Positions 1-8,890 of a stretch of 64,000 nucleotides of DNA are shown here, piece by piece. The stretch is from assembly GCA_016720745.1 (NCBI GenBank), contig JADKKA010000022.1, positions 682,001 through 746,000 on the forward strand, written 5' to 3'. Origin of the DNA: Chitinophagaceae bacterium. GTDB taxonomy: Bacteria > Bacteroidota > Bacteroidia > Chitinophagales > Chitinophagaceae. The notes below the pieces were generated by a model, which was given only the letters and a program-made list of their open reading frames with translations, did not search any database and was not told the origin of the DNA. Both the position numbers and the translations under genes were made by a program. The first letter of the stretch is position 1. Each line of letters starts with the position of its first letter.

Positions 1-1719
1 CAGGAGAATTTCCTGGCTGTCTATGATCTGGATAATAAAACGATCCGCCAGCTCGGTAGCCGGGAATTACCGCAGATTCTGCCTACGAATGAAGGCGACG
101 GAGACCATTTTATCGGGGTAACAGACTGGGGTAAACGAGTAGAAAGCCAGTGGCTCGGTGCTACCCGGAAAGATGTTTATAGCATTGATGTTACATCCGG
201 TGATAAAAAACTGGTGAAAGAAAATCTGCACGGACAGGTTTATCCTTCATCAACTGGAAAGTATATCCTGTGGTATGATCGTATGTCCCGGCATTATTTT
301 ACCTGGGATGGCAGTGTTGTAAAAAATATCACAGAAAAAATTAAAGTGCCTTTGTACCAGGAGGATTGGGATACACCCGATGAGCCAGGCAACTATGGAG
401 TTGTGAAATGGGAAGAAGGAGATACTCATGTTTTTATCAATGATCGTTTTGGTATCTGGAAAGTGCATCCTTCTACAAGTAAAGATCCCGTTTACCTGAT
501 CGGGCAGCGGGATAAAAAATACCGCTACCGGTATATCCAGACAGACAATGAAGAAAGAGTGATCAAGCAAGGGCAAAACATGCTCTTCTCCTCCTTTGAT
601 GAAAAAACAAAACACGCCGGTTTATGGAGAGGTAAATATGACTCCGACAAGTCAATCGGAAATGGATTGCTTCCTCTTCATAGTGATGACGGGCACCTGA
701 TCAGTCAGGTGATGAAAGCCAAAAATGCTGAGAACTATATCTTCACGATGGAATCGTTCACCGAATCTCCTGATCTCTATTACTGGTACATGACCGATGA
801 AGGAGCAGATGGGGTAAAACTTTCCGCTATCAATCCCCAACAGGCCAGCTATAACTGGGGTACGGCTGAGCTCTTCAGCTGGAAAGCCTATAATGGAAAA
901 GAAGCCACAGGGATCCTTTATAAGCCTGAGAATTTTGATCCCAAAAAGAAATACCCGATGGTGGTTTATTTCTATGAGAAACTCAGTGATAATTTATTTG
1001 ATTACAAAGAACCGGCTCCCATCCGCAGTGCGATTAATATTCCTTATTTCGTGAGTAATGGTTATCTCATCTTCCTGCCTGATATTGAATATAAAACCGG
1101 TTATCCCGGACAGGGAGCCTACGACTATATCGTCAGCGGTACCCGGGCCATTGTAAAAAAAGGCTGGGCAGATAGTACCAATCTTGCCTTACAGGGTCAT
1201 AGTTGGGGAGGTTATCAGGCGGCACAGGTGGCTACCATGACAAAACTTTATAAAGCTGTTTGGGCCGGTGCGCCAGTGGCCAATATGACCAGTGCCTATG
1301 GAGGTATTCGCTGGGAGAGCGGCGTGAACCGGCAGTTTCAGTATGAAAAAACACAGAGCCGGATCGGTGCTACATTATGGGAAAAGCCGGACCTGTATCT
1401 TAAAAATTCACCTCTGTTTCACCTTGATAAAGTTACGGCCCCCATGGTGATGATGGCAAACGACGCCGATGGTGCCGTACCCTGGTACCAGGGAATTGAA
1501 ATGTTTACAGCCCTACGCAGACTGGGTAAAAAAGTCTGGATGTTCAATTACAACGGACAGGGACATGGACTCACCCAGCGCCAGGATATGCGGGATTACC
1601 AGATCCGGATGCAACAGTTTTTTGATTATATGCTCAAAGGTGCTCATCCTGCTAAATGGATCACAGAAGGATTACCCGCTGTGAAGAAGGGGAAGGAGTG
1701 GGGGCTGGAGTTGGAGTAG
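1..1719 (+). CDS. S9 family (prolyl oligopeptidase-type) serine peptidase, 5' end cut by window
   Basis: The frame is open from the first base, so this is the C-terminal 572 residues of a larger protein. The first ~240 residues are WD/propeller-like repeats (YxxD-type strands), followed by an alpha/beta hydrolase domain. The nucleophile elbow G-H-S-W-G-G has its serine codon at 1201-1203. The Asp is in the DGAVPW segment (codon 1468-1470) and the His in GQGHGL near the end, so the triad is complete and in the usual order. Such enzymes cleave oligopeptides in the periplasm of Bacteroidota. The signal peptide would lie outside the window. The family is clear but the substrate cannot be read from the sequence. 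Confidence 0.9.
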   Translation, partial: QENFLAVYDLDNKTIRQLGSRELPQILPTNEGDGDHFIGVTDWGKRVESQWLGATRKDVYSIDVTSGDKKLVKENLHGQVYPSSTGKYILWYDRMSRHYFTWDGSVVKNITEKIKVPLYQEDWDTPDEPGNYGVVKWEEGDTHVFINDRFGIWKVHPSTSKDPVYLIGQRDKKYRYRYIQTDNEERVIKQGQNMLFSSFDEKTKHAGLWRGKYDSDKSIGNGLLPLHSDDGHLISQVMKAKNAENYIFTMESFTESPDLYYWYMTDEGADGVKLSAINPQQASYNWGTAELFSWKAYNGKEATGILYKPENFDPKKKYPMVVYFYEKLSDNLFDYKEPAPIRSAINIPYFVSNGYLIFLPDIEYKTGYPGQGAYDYIVSGTRAIVKKGWADSTNLALQGHSWGGYQAAQVATMTKLYKAVWAGAPVANMTSAYGGIRWESGVNRQFQYEKTQSRIGATLWEKPDLYLKNSPLFHLDKVTAPMVMMANDADGAVPWYQGIEMFTALRRLGKKVWMFNYNGQGHGLTQRQDMRDYQIRMQQFFDYMLKGAHPAKWITEGLPAVKKGKEWGLELE

Positions 1720-1721
1720 AA

Positions 1722-1888
1722 GAGGTATTAGTTATTGGGAATTGGGTATTGCTTCACCTGCCGTAGCTTTAGCGTAGGCGGGGGATATTGAGATATTAGG
1801 ATATTGAGATATTTAGATATTGGGCTCTCAACTCAATACTCACCACTGATAGACTGACAGACTGATCGACTGTCGACTGTCGACTTGA
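1722..1888. repeat. Composite intergenic repeat CR1
   Basis: This fills the gap between two convergent genes. It is built of short-period modules in order: A, 'attgggaattgggtatt' (about 1733-1750); B, a GC-rich 'ccgtagctttagcg' (1761-1774); C, runs of 'gatattgagatatt' (1784-1820); D, a unique block (1822-1846); E, 'gactgacagactgatcgactg' type repeats (1847-1885). CR2 carries modules C-D-E inverted, with a 33-nt exact match (1815-1847 against 3311-3343). CR3 carries E, C, B and A in the opposite orientation. The function is unknown. The position at 3' ends suggests a transcript-end or REP-like role. Confidence 0.8.
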
Positions 1889-2599
1889 TCAGGTTGAAAT
1901 AAACTTCACCAAACTTCTTTTGGCAATGGGTAATAAGGTTTCATCCACCGGCAGGTCCAGGCTTGTTTCAATGGAGTAAACAGCCGGGTTCGGAAGATCT
2001 TTCCGGTGCCTGATTAATTCTGATTTGATATGCTCGTAGGTGCTGCTGATGCTGCGTACCCAGTGATCCAGGAAATGGGTTTTGATACTCCGGTACTTTT
2101 CATCATGTTTTTCAAATATGGACAAGCGGTAATGATAGACCCGGGTGCGACTGCTTTCAGCGGCACTGAGAAAGAAATATCCTTCCTGTGTATCGAGTGG
2201 TAAGAGCCCGATCGGATTGATGCTGATTTTTTCCTCTACAAATTCATAGATCTCGGTTCCGCTGCTGATCGTGCTCTTGATTTTTCCGGCAGAGTAATGA
2301 ATAATTTCTTCCAGTTCCTGCATCAGTTCATCGTCTTCAATCATTTGCTCATATAATACCTGCAATTTTTCCATCTGGATACCGGTGAGCTTTTTGGGAA
2401 AATGCTCCTGCAGGTATTTTTTATTCTCGCGGAAGGAGATGATATTATGGTAATGAAAGATTACATCCGCCAGCTGCGGGTATAACTTGTTTTCATTGAA
2501 ATATTTGTTCACTTCCTGCAGATAGGCTAACAGGGTGTATTTTTTCAGCTCAAAATCAATGCGCCCCTCGGCAAACCAGGTTTCGGATAAATTTTTCAT
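1889..2599 (-). CDS. Conserved-looking hypothetical protein, 236 aa
   Basis: I do not recognise a family. I start it at the ATG at 2599 (MKNLSETWF). A start 22 codons upstream (2665) would add a Lys/Arg-rich stretch and crowd the divergent gene's promoter. The protein is soluble, with no signal peptide or membrane segment. It is rich in Glu, Lys and Tyr, with a helical N-terminal half (a YLQEV..YFNENKLYPQLADVIFHYHNI region) and a C-terminal half with beta character (GYFFLSAAESSRTRVYHYRLSIFE). A possible -7 box, TAAATTAG, lies just upstream. It is divergent from the histidine-phosphatase gene, and its stop codon borders CR1. Confidence 0.65.
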   Translation of the reverse strand: MKNLSETWFAEGRIDFELKKYTLLAYLQEVNKYFNENKLYPQLADVIFHYHNIISFRENKKYLQEHFPKKLTGIQMEKLQVLYEQMIEDDELMQELEEIIHYSAGKIKSTISSGTEIYEFVEEKISINPIGLLPLDTQEGYFFLSAAESSRTRVYHYRLSIFEKHDEKYRSIKTHFLDHWVRSISSTYEHIKSELIRHRKDLPNPAVYSIETSLDLPVDETLLPIAKRSLVKFIST

Positions 2600-2685
2600 C
2601 GGTCGTCTGTTTTGTTTCCCTAATTTACAGTAAAGACGTATCAAAGTCAATGCGTGTTTAATCACATAGTGTTAAAAAATAAAAT

Positions 2686-3204
2686 ATGCGTTATTTATTA
2701 GCTGCCTTTTCACTGTTCCTGGTTTCCTGCAGTCAGACCATTTATGTGGTACGTCATGCCGAAAAAGAAACAGGTATTGATATGGCCACGATGAAACCTT
2801 CCACCGATCCGCCATTGAGTGCTGAAGGCGATTTGCGTGCCCTGAAACTGAAAGAGATCCTTGCCGGAAAAGATATTAAACATATTTTCTCCACTAATAC
2901 CACCCGCACCATCTCCACCGCCAAACCACTGAAAGAATTGTATCTGGGAATGCCTATCCAGCTCTACAGCAGCAAGGCCGATTCAATGGATGCCTTTATT
3001 GCGAAAATCAAAGGAATCAAAAAGGGAAATATCCTCATCGTGGGGCACAGTAATACTATTGATGATATCGCTAATAAGCTGGCGGCCGCTACGGTTGTAG
3101 CCGGTGACTTGAAAGATAATCAGTATGATAACCTGTATATCCTGGAAAGAAAGGGCTCGAGGTATAAATTTACGAATGAGAAGTATGGGGCACCGCCGAA
3201 GTAG
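2686..3204 (+). CDS. Histidine phosphatase (phosphoglycerate mutase-like) lipoprotein
   Basis: A 172-aa protein with a lipobox signal (LVSC, Cys15), so probably a periplasm-facing lipoprotein. The phosphatase signature V-V-R-H-A-E-K follows directly, with catalytic His24. The second conserved region is STNTTRT (the Arg of the phosphate pocket) and the late GHSNTI holds the second His. This is the compact SixA/PGAM-like layout of the histidine phosphatase superfamily, whose members dephosphorylate small molecules or proteins. The substrate is not predictable. It is single, divergent from the 236-aa hypothetical gene, and followed directly by composite repeat CR2. Confidence 0.85.
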   Translation: MRYLLAAFSLFLVSCSQTIYVVRHAEKETGIDMATMKPSTDPPLSAEGDLRALKLKEILAGKDIKHIFSTNTTRTISTAKPLKELYLGMPIQLYSSKADSMDAFIAKIKGIKKGNILIVGHSNTIDDIANKLAAATVVAGDLKDNQYDNLYILERKGSRYKFTNEKYGAPPK

Positions 3205-3374
3205 TCTTCAGTCGGCAGTCTTCAGTCGGCAGTCAGCAGTCAGCAGTCAGCAGTCAGCAGTCGTCAGTCATCAGTCGAGCAGTCAGTCAGTCACAGTCTG
3301 TCAGTTTATAAGTGGTGAGTATTGAGTTGAGAGCCCAATATCTTAATATCCAAATATCCTAATATCTCAATATT
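3205..3374. repeat. Composite intergenic repeat CR2 (inverted copy of CR1 modules)
   Basis: It begins right after the phosphatase stop codon with about 12 units of 'cagtcagcagt' type (module E, 3205-3305). Module D follows (3312-3336), then module C ('aatatctcaatatcc' type, 3337-3374). Positions 3311-3343 are an exact reverse complement of 1815-1847 in CR1. CR1 and CR2 therefore face each other in inverted orientation around two genes, and each lies in a convergent intergenic gap. The last bases of module C supply the stop codon of the downstream minus-strand E2 gene (3367-3369). Confidence 0.8.
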
Positions 3375-4692
3375 CTCTCTCTCCATTAAAGTTCTCCAGT
3401 TCCCTGGCCACCGCTGTAAGGAATGTTGCACCCAGACTGCCGTCTACGATCCGGTGATCATAGCTCATGCTCAGGTACATCATGTGCCGGATGGCAATGC
3501 TATCGCCGGCAGGGGTTTCAATTACAACGGGTCTTTTCTTGATCGCACCTACGGCCATGATGGCTACCTGTGGCTGGTTGATGATGGGGGTTCCCATCAG
3601 ACTACCGAATGTACCTACATTGGTCAGCGTAAAAGTGCCACCCTGCGTATCATCCACTTTCAGTTTACCATTGCGGGCAGCATCTGCCAGGCCATTCACC
3701 TGTTTGGTTAAACCCACGAGGTTGAGCTGATCGGCCGATTTAATCACCGGGACAATCAGGTTACCGCTTGGTAACGCAGTGGCCATACCGATATTGATAT
3801 CTTTTTTGATAATGATATTATTACCGTCGAGTGAACAATTGATCAGCGGGAATTTTTTGATACAACGGACGATCGCTTCAATAAAGAGGGGAGTGAAAGT
3901 GATTTTAGTGCCTTCTCTTTTTTCAAAATCCTTCTTCACCCGGTCCCGCCACATCACCAGATTGGTGACATCAGCTTCGGTGAAACTGGTTACATGCGGA
4001 CTGGTTTGTTTGCTCCGCACCATATGATCGGCAATCAGTTTCCGCATGCGGTCCATTTCAATAACTTCCACATTACCGGAATAAGTAGTAATGGCTTGTT
4101 GGGCAGGGGCGGGCTGAGTAGCCTCCACTTTGGAAAGCGGAATCACCATTTCGGTTGTTCTGGCCTGAGCGGGCTGTTGACCGGATTTACGATCGCTGAT
4201 ATATTGTAAAATATCTTTTTTAGTTACTCTTCCTTCATTGCCGGTACCGGGTAGAGTCTCCAGTTCGGTCATGCTCACCCCTTCACTGGCGGCAATATTT
4301 AAAACCAAAGGAGAGTAAAAACGATTGGAACTGCCATTATTATTTGATGTAACCTGTACTGGCCTGGCAATTGGCTGAGCGGCTTCCACTACTACTGCCT
4401 GTTGCACCGGGGCCGTTAATACCGGGGCGCTGGCCTGCGCCGGTTCTGCGGCACCCGTACGGATTCTGGCAATTGCAGTACCAATGGGAACCACATCATT
4501 CACCTGGAAAAGGATTTCTTCAATCACACCCTCAGCAGTACTGGGAACTTCACTATCCACTTTATCGGTGGCAATTTCCAGAATAGTTTCATCCATTTTA
4601 ACGGTATCACCAGGTTGTTTATGCCATTTCAGCACGGTGGCTTCCATGATACTTTCACCCAGTTTAGGCATGATTAAATCCACTAAGGCCAT
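3367..4692 (-). CDS. Dihydrolipoamide acyltransferase (E2) of a 2-oxoacid dehydrogenase complex
   Basis: A 441-aa E2 subunit. The start at 4692 gives MALVDLIMPKLGES, the usual beginning of a lipoyl domain; the 21 codons upstream do not look like protein. The lipoyl Lys is K44 in EIATDKVDSE. A peripheral subunit-binding domain follows an Ala/Pro/Gln-rich linker (SPLVLNIAASEGV..GNEGRVTKKDIL, about 125-165). The catalytic domain ends with SYDHRIVDG, the His/Asp-Gly active site. One lipoyl domain and this spacing fit the branched-chain/2-oxoglutarate class, but acyl specificity cannot be decided. No E1 gene is present here; an E3 gene (lpdA) lies 17 kb away. The stop codon is inside repeat CR2. 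Confidence 0.92.
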   Translation of the reverse strand: MALVDLIMPKLGESIMEATVLKWHKQPGDTVKMDETILEIATDKVDSEVPSTAEGVIEEILFQVNDVVPIGTAIARIRTGAAEPAQASAPVLTAPVQQAVVVEAAQPIARPVQVTSNNNGSSNRFYSPLVLNIAASEGVSMTELETLPGTGNEGRVTKKDILQYISDRKSGQQPAQARTTEMVIPLSKVEATQPAPAQQAITTYSGNVEVIEMDRMRKLIADHMVRSKQTSPHVTSFTEADVTNLVMWRDRVKKDFEKREGTKITFTPLFIEAIVRCIKKFPLINCSLDGNNIIIKKDINIGMATALPSGNLIVPVIKSADQLNLVGLTKQVNGLADAARNGKLKVDDTQGGTFTLTNVGTFGSLMGTPIINQPQVAIMAVGAIKKRPVVIETPAGDSIAIRHMMYLSMSYDHRIVDGSLGATFLTAVARELENFNGEREY

Positions 4693-4824
4693 AATAGTTT
4701 GATTTGGTAACCGGCTGTATTGCGATTTCAGGTCTTCTCTGCCCCAAATATACATTCATCCACCCGGCAATGCCAGCAAGCAATTTTACCGGTCAAAGGT
4801 AATGATTTGGGTGTAATCAGGCTA

Positions 4825-6093
4825 TCAACTGTTAGCCAGAATAAATTTACGAAGGAAGTTAAGGGCATGCATGGCCGTCATTTCAATATTTCTCTTTCTG
4901 TCGAAGCGCAAGTTGAGCTGAATGCAGTCTGTTTTCTCTTTGTTTCCGGTGGCAATCCAGACGGTACCAACTGGTTTCTCTTCACTGCCTCCATCTGGTC
5001 CCATAATGCCGGATACGGCCAATGCATAATCGGTTTGAAGGGTGGTCAGGGCACCGCTTACCATTTCTCTGACCGTTGCTTCACTCACGGCTCCTTCGGT
5101 TTGCAGGGTGGAGGAGGAAACACCCAATACGGCTTCTTTGATCTCATTGGAATAACTCACCACTGAACCTTTGAAATAGGCAGATGAACCGGGAATGGAT
5201 GTAATGAGGTGGGAGATATAACCACCGGTACAACTTTCGGCCAAACCCATTGTCTGATTTTGCTGAAGCAGGATTTTGCCCACTACTTTTTCCAGTCCCT
5301 CATCTTCATTGGTGACCAGGTATTGTTTGACGGCTTTCTGCAGCTCTTCAAAATAAGACTGCATGTCTGTTTCCAACTGATCCTTGTTCTCGCCTTGTGA
5401 AGTCAGGCGGAGACGGACCATCCCAAAATTGGGCAGGTAGGCCAGTTTGATCGTTGCAGGGAGACTGTTTTCAAAATCGCTGATTTGTTCGGCCAGCATG
5501 GATTCTCCGATGCCCGCAGTGAGCAGGGTTTTGTGTACAATGACCGGAAGGGGAAACAATGCTTTGATCCGGGGGATCACTTCCTTTACGGTCAGCCCTT
5601 TCATTTCATGCGGTACTCCCGGCAATGAAAAATAGACGGTACCGTTGGGTTGCGGACCGAACATCATTCCGGGGGCCGTCCCTCTCTCATTGTGCAGTAC
5701 GGTGCAAACATCCGGTACTTCTGCCTGTTTCAGATTACGTTCCAATAGGGCACCGGGGCGCCGGTACACTTGTTCAAAAAGGTATTTTACATGGGCCAGT
5801 ACTTTTTCATTCACCACCAGTTGTCCGCCAAAATATTTGCAGAGCAGGGGTTTGGTGATATCATCGGCTGTAGGGCCCAGTCCGCCAGTAACGATCACGA
5901 TAGATGAATGTTTTCCTTCTTCATCCAGTGCTTTCCAGATATCCTCATATACATCACCCACGGCTAACCGGCGGTGTACCCACACGCCGGCTTTATTCAG
6001 TTCCTGGGCAATAAAGGCGGAATTGGTATCGATGGTTTGTCCGATCAGGAGTTCATCGCCAATGGTGATGATGGAGGCGTTGATAGTGTTCAA
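4825..6093 (-). CDS. cinA: CinA family protein (competence/damage-inducible, NMN deamidase type)
   Basis: A 422-aa, full-length two-domain CinA. The N-terminal MoaB/Mog-like domain begins ASIITIGDELLIGQ and carries GGLGPTADDIT (about 70-80). The C-terminal amidohydrolase domain carries LAESCTGGYISHLITS and GIMGPDGG, typical of NMN deamidases that recycle pyridine nucleotide. The start must be a TTG at 6091-6093, because the frame closes a few codons upstream and no ATG precedes the conserved N-terminus. It starts 12 nt after the Uma2 stop codon and is followed, after about 130 nt, by the E2 gene, so the three may be cotranscribed. Confidence 0.93.
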   Translation of the reverse strand: MNTINASIITIGDELLIGQTIDTNSAFIAQELNKAGVWVHRRLAVGDVYEDIWKALDEEGKHSSIVIVTGGLGPTADDITKPLLCKYFGGQLVVNEKVLAHVKYLFEQVYRRPGALLERNLKQAEVPDVCTVLHNERGTAPGMMFGPQPNGTVYFSLPGVPHEMKGLTVKEVIPRIKALFPLPVIVHKTLLTAGIGESMLAEQISDFENSLPATIKLAYLPNFGMVRLRLTSQGENKDQLETDMQSYFEELQKAVKQYLVTNEDEGLEKVVGKILLQQNQTMGLAESCTGGYISHLITSIPGSSAYFKGSVVSYSNEIKEAVLGVSSSTLQTEGAVSEATVREMVSGALTTLQTDYALAVSGIMGPDGGSEEKPVGTVWIATGNKEKTDCIQLNLRFDRKRNIEMTAMHALNFLRKFILANS

Positions 6094-6105
6094 GGGGATG
6101 GAATT

Positions 6106-6699
6106 TTATTCAGCAAATGTTACATCTTCATAAATATCACTGAGCTGAAGAGTAAAACCAATGGTTGAAATGGTAAAACTGTCTGTGATTAGCCTGAAAT
6201 CATGTAGCACCCAACTGTCATCGGGATTTCTCTTCCATACCTCAACATTTACAGAAAGGGAATCAATGGTGATATATTCTTTGAGGCTGGGAATCTGACG
6301 GTATAACATAAATTTGGATCCTCTGTCATAATCACGAGTGGACTTAGAAAGTACTTCAATCAGTACAGAAGGACTAATAAAATTATCTTTTTCATTATCT
6401 GATGTCAATGGAGGTCCGCAGATGATGGAAAAGTCGGGGTATGTATATAAGGTGTTATCAGGAATATGAATCCTAAGATCACTGCCAAACAGGTTACAGT
6501 CCTTTCCCTTTAAAAAAGGCAAAACCTGTGTATTGATATTTTTAACAATCAGGTTATGCTCCCATGAGGCCCCGGACATGGCAAACACTTCCCCTTTAAA
6601 GTACTCGTGTTTCTGCTGGGCGGCTCTTTCCGTGGCCAGGTATTCTTCAGGACTGACAAAACTGTATTTCAGCGCCGGTTCTTTAACTTCATTTTCCAT
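6106..6699 (-). CDS. Uma2 family (DUF820) endonuclease-like protein
   Basis: A 197-aa protein with the Uma2/DUF820 pattern: N-terminal SPEEYLATERAAQQKHEYFKGEVFAMSGAS, then YTYPDFSIIC (an Asp of the restriction-fold site), then SVLIEVLSKSTRDYDRGSKFMLYR (Glu and downstream charged residues). The family has a PD-(D/E)XK nuclease fold, and its physiological role is largely unknown. It lies directly upstream of cinA with a 12-nt gap. No toxin or antitoxin partner is visible next to it. It is divergent from dacB across a 46-nt promoter region. Confidence 0.88.
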   Translation of the reverse strand: MENEVKEPALKYSFVSPEEYLATERAAQQKHEYFKGEVFAMSGASWEHNLIVKNINTQVLPFLKGKDCNLFGSDLRIHIPDNTLYTYPDFSIICGPPLTSDNEKDNFISPSVLIEVLSKSTRDYDRGSKFMLYRQIPSLKEYITIDSLSVNVEVWKRNPDDSWVLHDFRLITDSFTISTIGFTLQLSDIYEDVTFAE

Positions 6700-6745
6700 A
6701 TTCCAAATTTAATTCTTTTTAATTTCAGTCCTGATATATTCGCCC

Positions 6746-8164
6746 ATGAAAAAACTGTTTTTTCCCCTGATTTTGCTGGTTTTTATCACGGAACTGGCCG
6801 GACAAACCACCGCACAACAGCTGCAGAAAGCATACAGCCTGTTTGAAAAAGATGAACAATTAAAACATGCCATTAGTTCGTTGTATGTGATCGATGCTAA
6901 AACCGGGGAAGTGGTATTTGATAAAAATTCGCAACTGGGACTGGCACCAGCCTCGACACAGAAAATTATTACGAGTGTAACGGCTTTTGAGTTGTTGGGG
7001 AAAGAGTATCGTTATCAGACAAAATTTGGCTACCAGGGGAAAATTTCAGGGAAGCGATTATATGGCAGGATATTTATTCTGCCCGGAGCAGATCCAACCC
7101 TTGGTACCTGGCGATATGAAAGTACCAGGGAGTCAAAGGTACTGGCGGGTTTACTGGGTTCAATCAAGAAATTAAATATTGATACGGCAGACTATCTGCT
7201 CTATATCGATGATAGCAGGTTTGCCGATAGCCGTATACCGGATGGCTGGATATGGCAGGATATTGGAAATTATTATGGAGCAGGTGCCGGAGCTTTGAAC
7301 TGGAGAGAAAACCAGTATGATCTGGTACTTTCTTCCGGTAGCAGGATCGGGGATCCTGTAGAGATCAAACTGATCAAACCTTATATCTATGGGGATCATG
7401 AAATGATTTCGGAATTGAAATCAGCTTCAAAAGGATCAGGGGATAACGCATATATCTACCTGCCACTGGGTCATCAGCCTTCGGTTGTAAGAGGAACAAT
7501 ACCAGTTAATGAAAATTCTTTTACCATTTCCGGTGCCTGGGTGGATCCGGCCGAAGAATTTCGCCAACGGGTATTGGACACCTTACAAAAAACCGGATTG
7601 ATTGCTTTGTTTGACGTTAAAAATATCAATCAGGGTGGGCAGGAATTTGTACCCATTACAAAAGACAATGCTGTGTTATTTCATACTGTTTTTTCGCCGA
7701 CACTGGATTCTCTTATATACTGGTTCAATAAAAAAAGTATCAATCTATATGGGGAAGCCTTATTGAAAACATTTTCTTTGGAACAAAAAGGCATTGGCTC
7801 CACCGACAGCGGCGTGGCCATTGTTAAAAAATTCTGGAAAGGAAAGGGTATTGATGAGGATGAATTGAATATCTATGATGGTTCCGGTTTATCACCGCTC
7901 AATCGGGTTACCACCCATGCGCAGGTGGAAATTCTCAAATATGCCAAAACGAAAGACTGGTTTCCCTCTTTTCTTCAATCCTTACCGGAATACAATGGCA
8001 TGACCATGAAAAGCGGCACCATCAGCGATGTGAAAGGTTTTTGCGGTTATCACAAAGCAAAGGATGGTAAGGAGTATATCTTTTCTTTCCTGGTGAATAA
8101 TTACAGCGGCAAGACAAGTCCGCTGGTGCAGAAGATGTTTAAGGTGCTGGATGAGTTGAAGTAG
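6746..8164 (+). CDS. dacB: D-alanyl-D-alanine carboxypeptidase/endopeptidase (PBP4, S13 family)
   Basis: A 472-aa periplasmic penicillin-binding protein with a signal peptide ending near residue 23. All three active-site motifs are present: SxxK as S70-T-Q-K73, SxN as GSGLSPLN near residue 385, and the KTG-equivalent MKSGTI near 425. Length and the long insertion between the first two motifs fit class C PBP4 proteins, which trim peptidoglycan peptide stems and crosslinks. A -7-like TATATTCG lies about 10 nt before the ATG. The 3' end runs straight into composite repeat CR3. Confidence 0.93.
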   Translation: MKKLFFPLILLVFITELAGQTTAQQLQKAYSLFEKDEQLKHAISSLYVIDAKTGEVVFDKNSQLGLAPASTQKIITSVTAFELLGKEYRYQTKFGYQGKISGKRLYGRIFILPGADPTLGTWRYESTRESKVLAGLLGSIKKLNIDTADYLLYIDDSRFADSRIPDGWIWQDIGNYYGAGAGALNWRENQYDLVLSSGSRIGDPVEIKLIKPYIYGDHEMISELKSASKGSGDNAYIYLPLGHQPSVVRGTIPVNENSFTISGAWVDPAEEFRQRVLDTLQKTGLIALFDVKNINQGGQEFVPITKDNAVLFHTVFSPTLDSLIYWFNKKSINLYGEALLKTFSLEQKGIGSTDSGVAIVKKFWKGKGIDEDELNIYDGSGLSPLNRVTTHAQVEILKYAKTKDWFPSFLQSLPEYNGMTMKSGTISDVKGFCGYHKAKDGKEYIFSFLVNNYSGKTSPLVQKMFKVLDELK

Positions 8165-8165
8165 C

Positions 8166-8422
8166 AGTTTTCAGTCTACAGTCAGCAGTCAGCAGTCGGC
8201 AGTCGACAGTCGGCAGTCATCAGTCTGTCAGTCTATCAGTCTGTCAGTTATCAGTCACCGGGAGCGGTTGGTTATAAATGGAGTGTTTGACATGCCGGAA
8301 CCAACTCAACCACTAAACAACTCAACGTCTCAACTAGGTAATATCCTAATATCAAAATATCCCCTCCTTCGCTAAAGCTACGGCGGGCGCAGCAATACCT
8401 AATACCCAATTCCCAATACCCC
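8166..8422. repeat. Composite intergenic repeat CR3
   Basis: This fills nearly the whole 293-bp gap between dacB and the next plus-strand gene. About 12 'cagtcagcagtcggcagt' type units (8166-8258, module E) come first, then a spacer with 'caactcaac' repeats (8300-8336), 'atatcctaatatcaaaatat' (module C, 8340-8362), 'cgctaaagctacgg' (module B, 8370-8383) and 'tacccaattcccaatacc' (module A, 8403-8420). B is an exact reverse complement of 1761-1774 and A nearly so of 1733-1750 in CR1. The modules are kept while order and content vary. Confidence 0.78.
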
Positions 8423-8457
8423 AAAAAACCCTATATTCATCCTTCAAAACAATTGCT

Positions 8458-8889
8458 ATGACCGAACAAAATTTTAAGAACCATACAAGGCTGGTGCCTT
8501 TATTTCACGGAGTCACTTTTTTACTGATCCTTTCCGGCCTGATCGGTAGTATTATCAACTTATGTGATCACCATGAACCCGGAAATCATTATTCCGCGGC
8601 CTTGCTCATTGTAGTCTTTATCGTTTTCTTATTGCTGTTCTGGTTTGTCCGCAGTTTTGCCCTGAAAGCACAGGACCGGGCCATACGTGCTGAAGAAAAC
8701 TTCCGGCATTTTATACTCACGGGAAAACCCCTGGATAAAAATTTAAGAATGGGTCAGATCATTGCCCTGCGTTTTGCCAGTGATGAGGAATTGCCGGCCC
8801 TGGCACAGAAAGCCCTGGCTGAAAAAATGGCTCCAAAGGACATCAAGATGGCAATTAAAAACTGGAAGGGCGATTATCACCGGGTATAA
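8458..8889 (+). CDS. DUF6526-like two-helix membrane protein
   Basis: A 143-aa protein. The N-terminus is TEQNFKNHTRLVPLFH, followed by two transmembrane segments (about 18-38 and 47-67). A cytoplasmic C-terminal part contains AQDRAIRAEENFRHFILTG and MGQIIALRFASDEELPALAQ. This pattern matches a small Bacteroidota family I know as DUF6526 (recalled, not searched). Function is unknown. Its stop codon is one nucleotide from the stop of the convergent lipoprotein gene, leaving no room for separate terminators. Confidence 0.75.
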   Translation: MTEQNFKNHTRLVPLFHGVTFLLILSGLIGSIINLCDHHEPGNHYSAALLIVVFIVFLLLFWFVRSFALKAQDRAIRAEENFRHFILTGKPLDKNLRMGQIIALRFASDEELPALAQKALAEKMAPKDIKMAIKNWKGDYHRV

Positions 8890-8890
8890 T

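Noticed and set aside
3205..3305. CAGTCAGCAGTC-type tandem units looked like a CRISPR array.
   Set aside because: The units are 7-10 bp with no constant-length repeat or unique spacer, and no cas genes are in the window. They belong to composite repeats CR1-CR3.
1722..3374. CR1 and CR2 as terminal inverted repeats of a transposon carrying two genes.
   Set aside because: No transposase or target-site duplication is visible, CR3 is a third copy elsewhere, and both elements lie precisely in convergent gaps. A repeat family in 3' regions explains this better.
4720..5166. A 148-codon plus-strand frame opposite cinA.
   Set aside because: It is the antisense shadow of the clearly conserved CinA C-terminal domain and has no family signature. 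The same holds for other long antisense frames, for example opposite lpdA and the TonB receptor.
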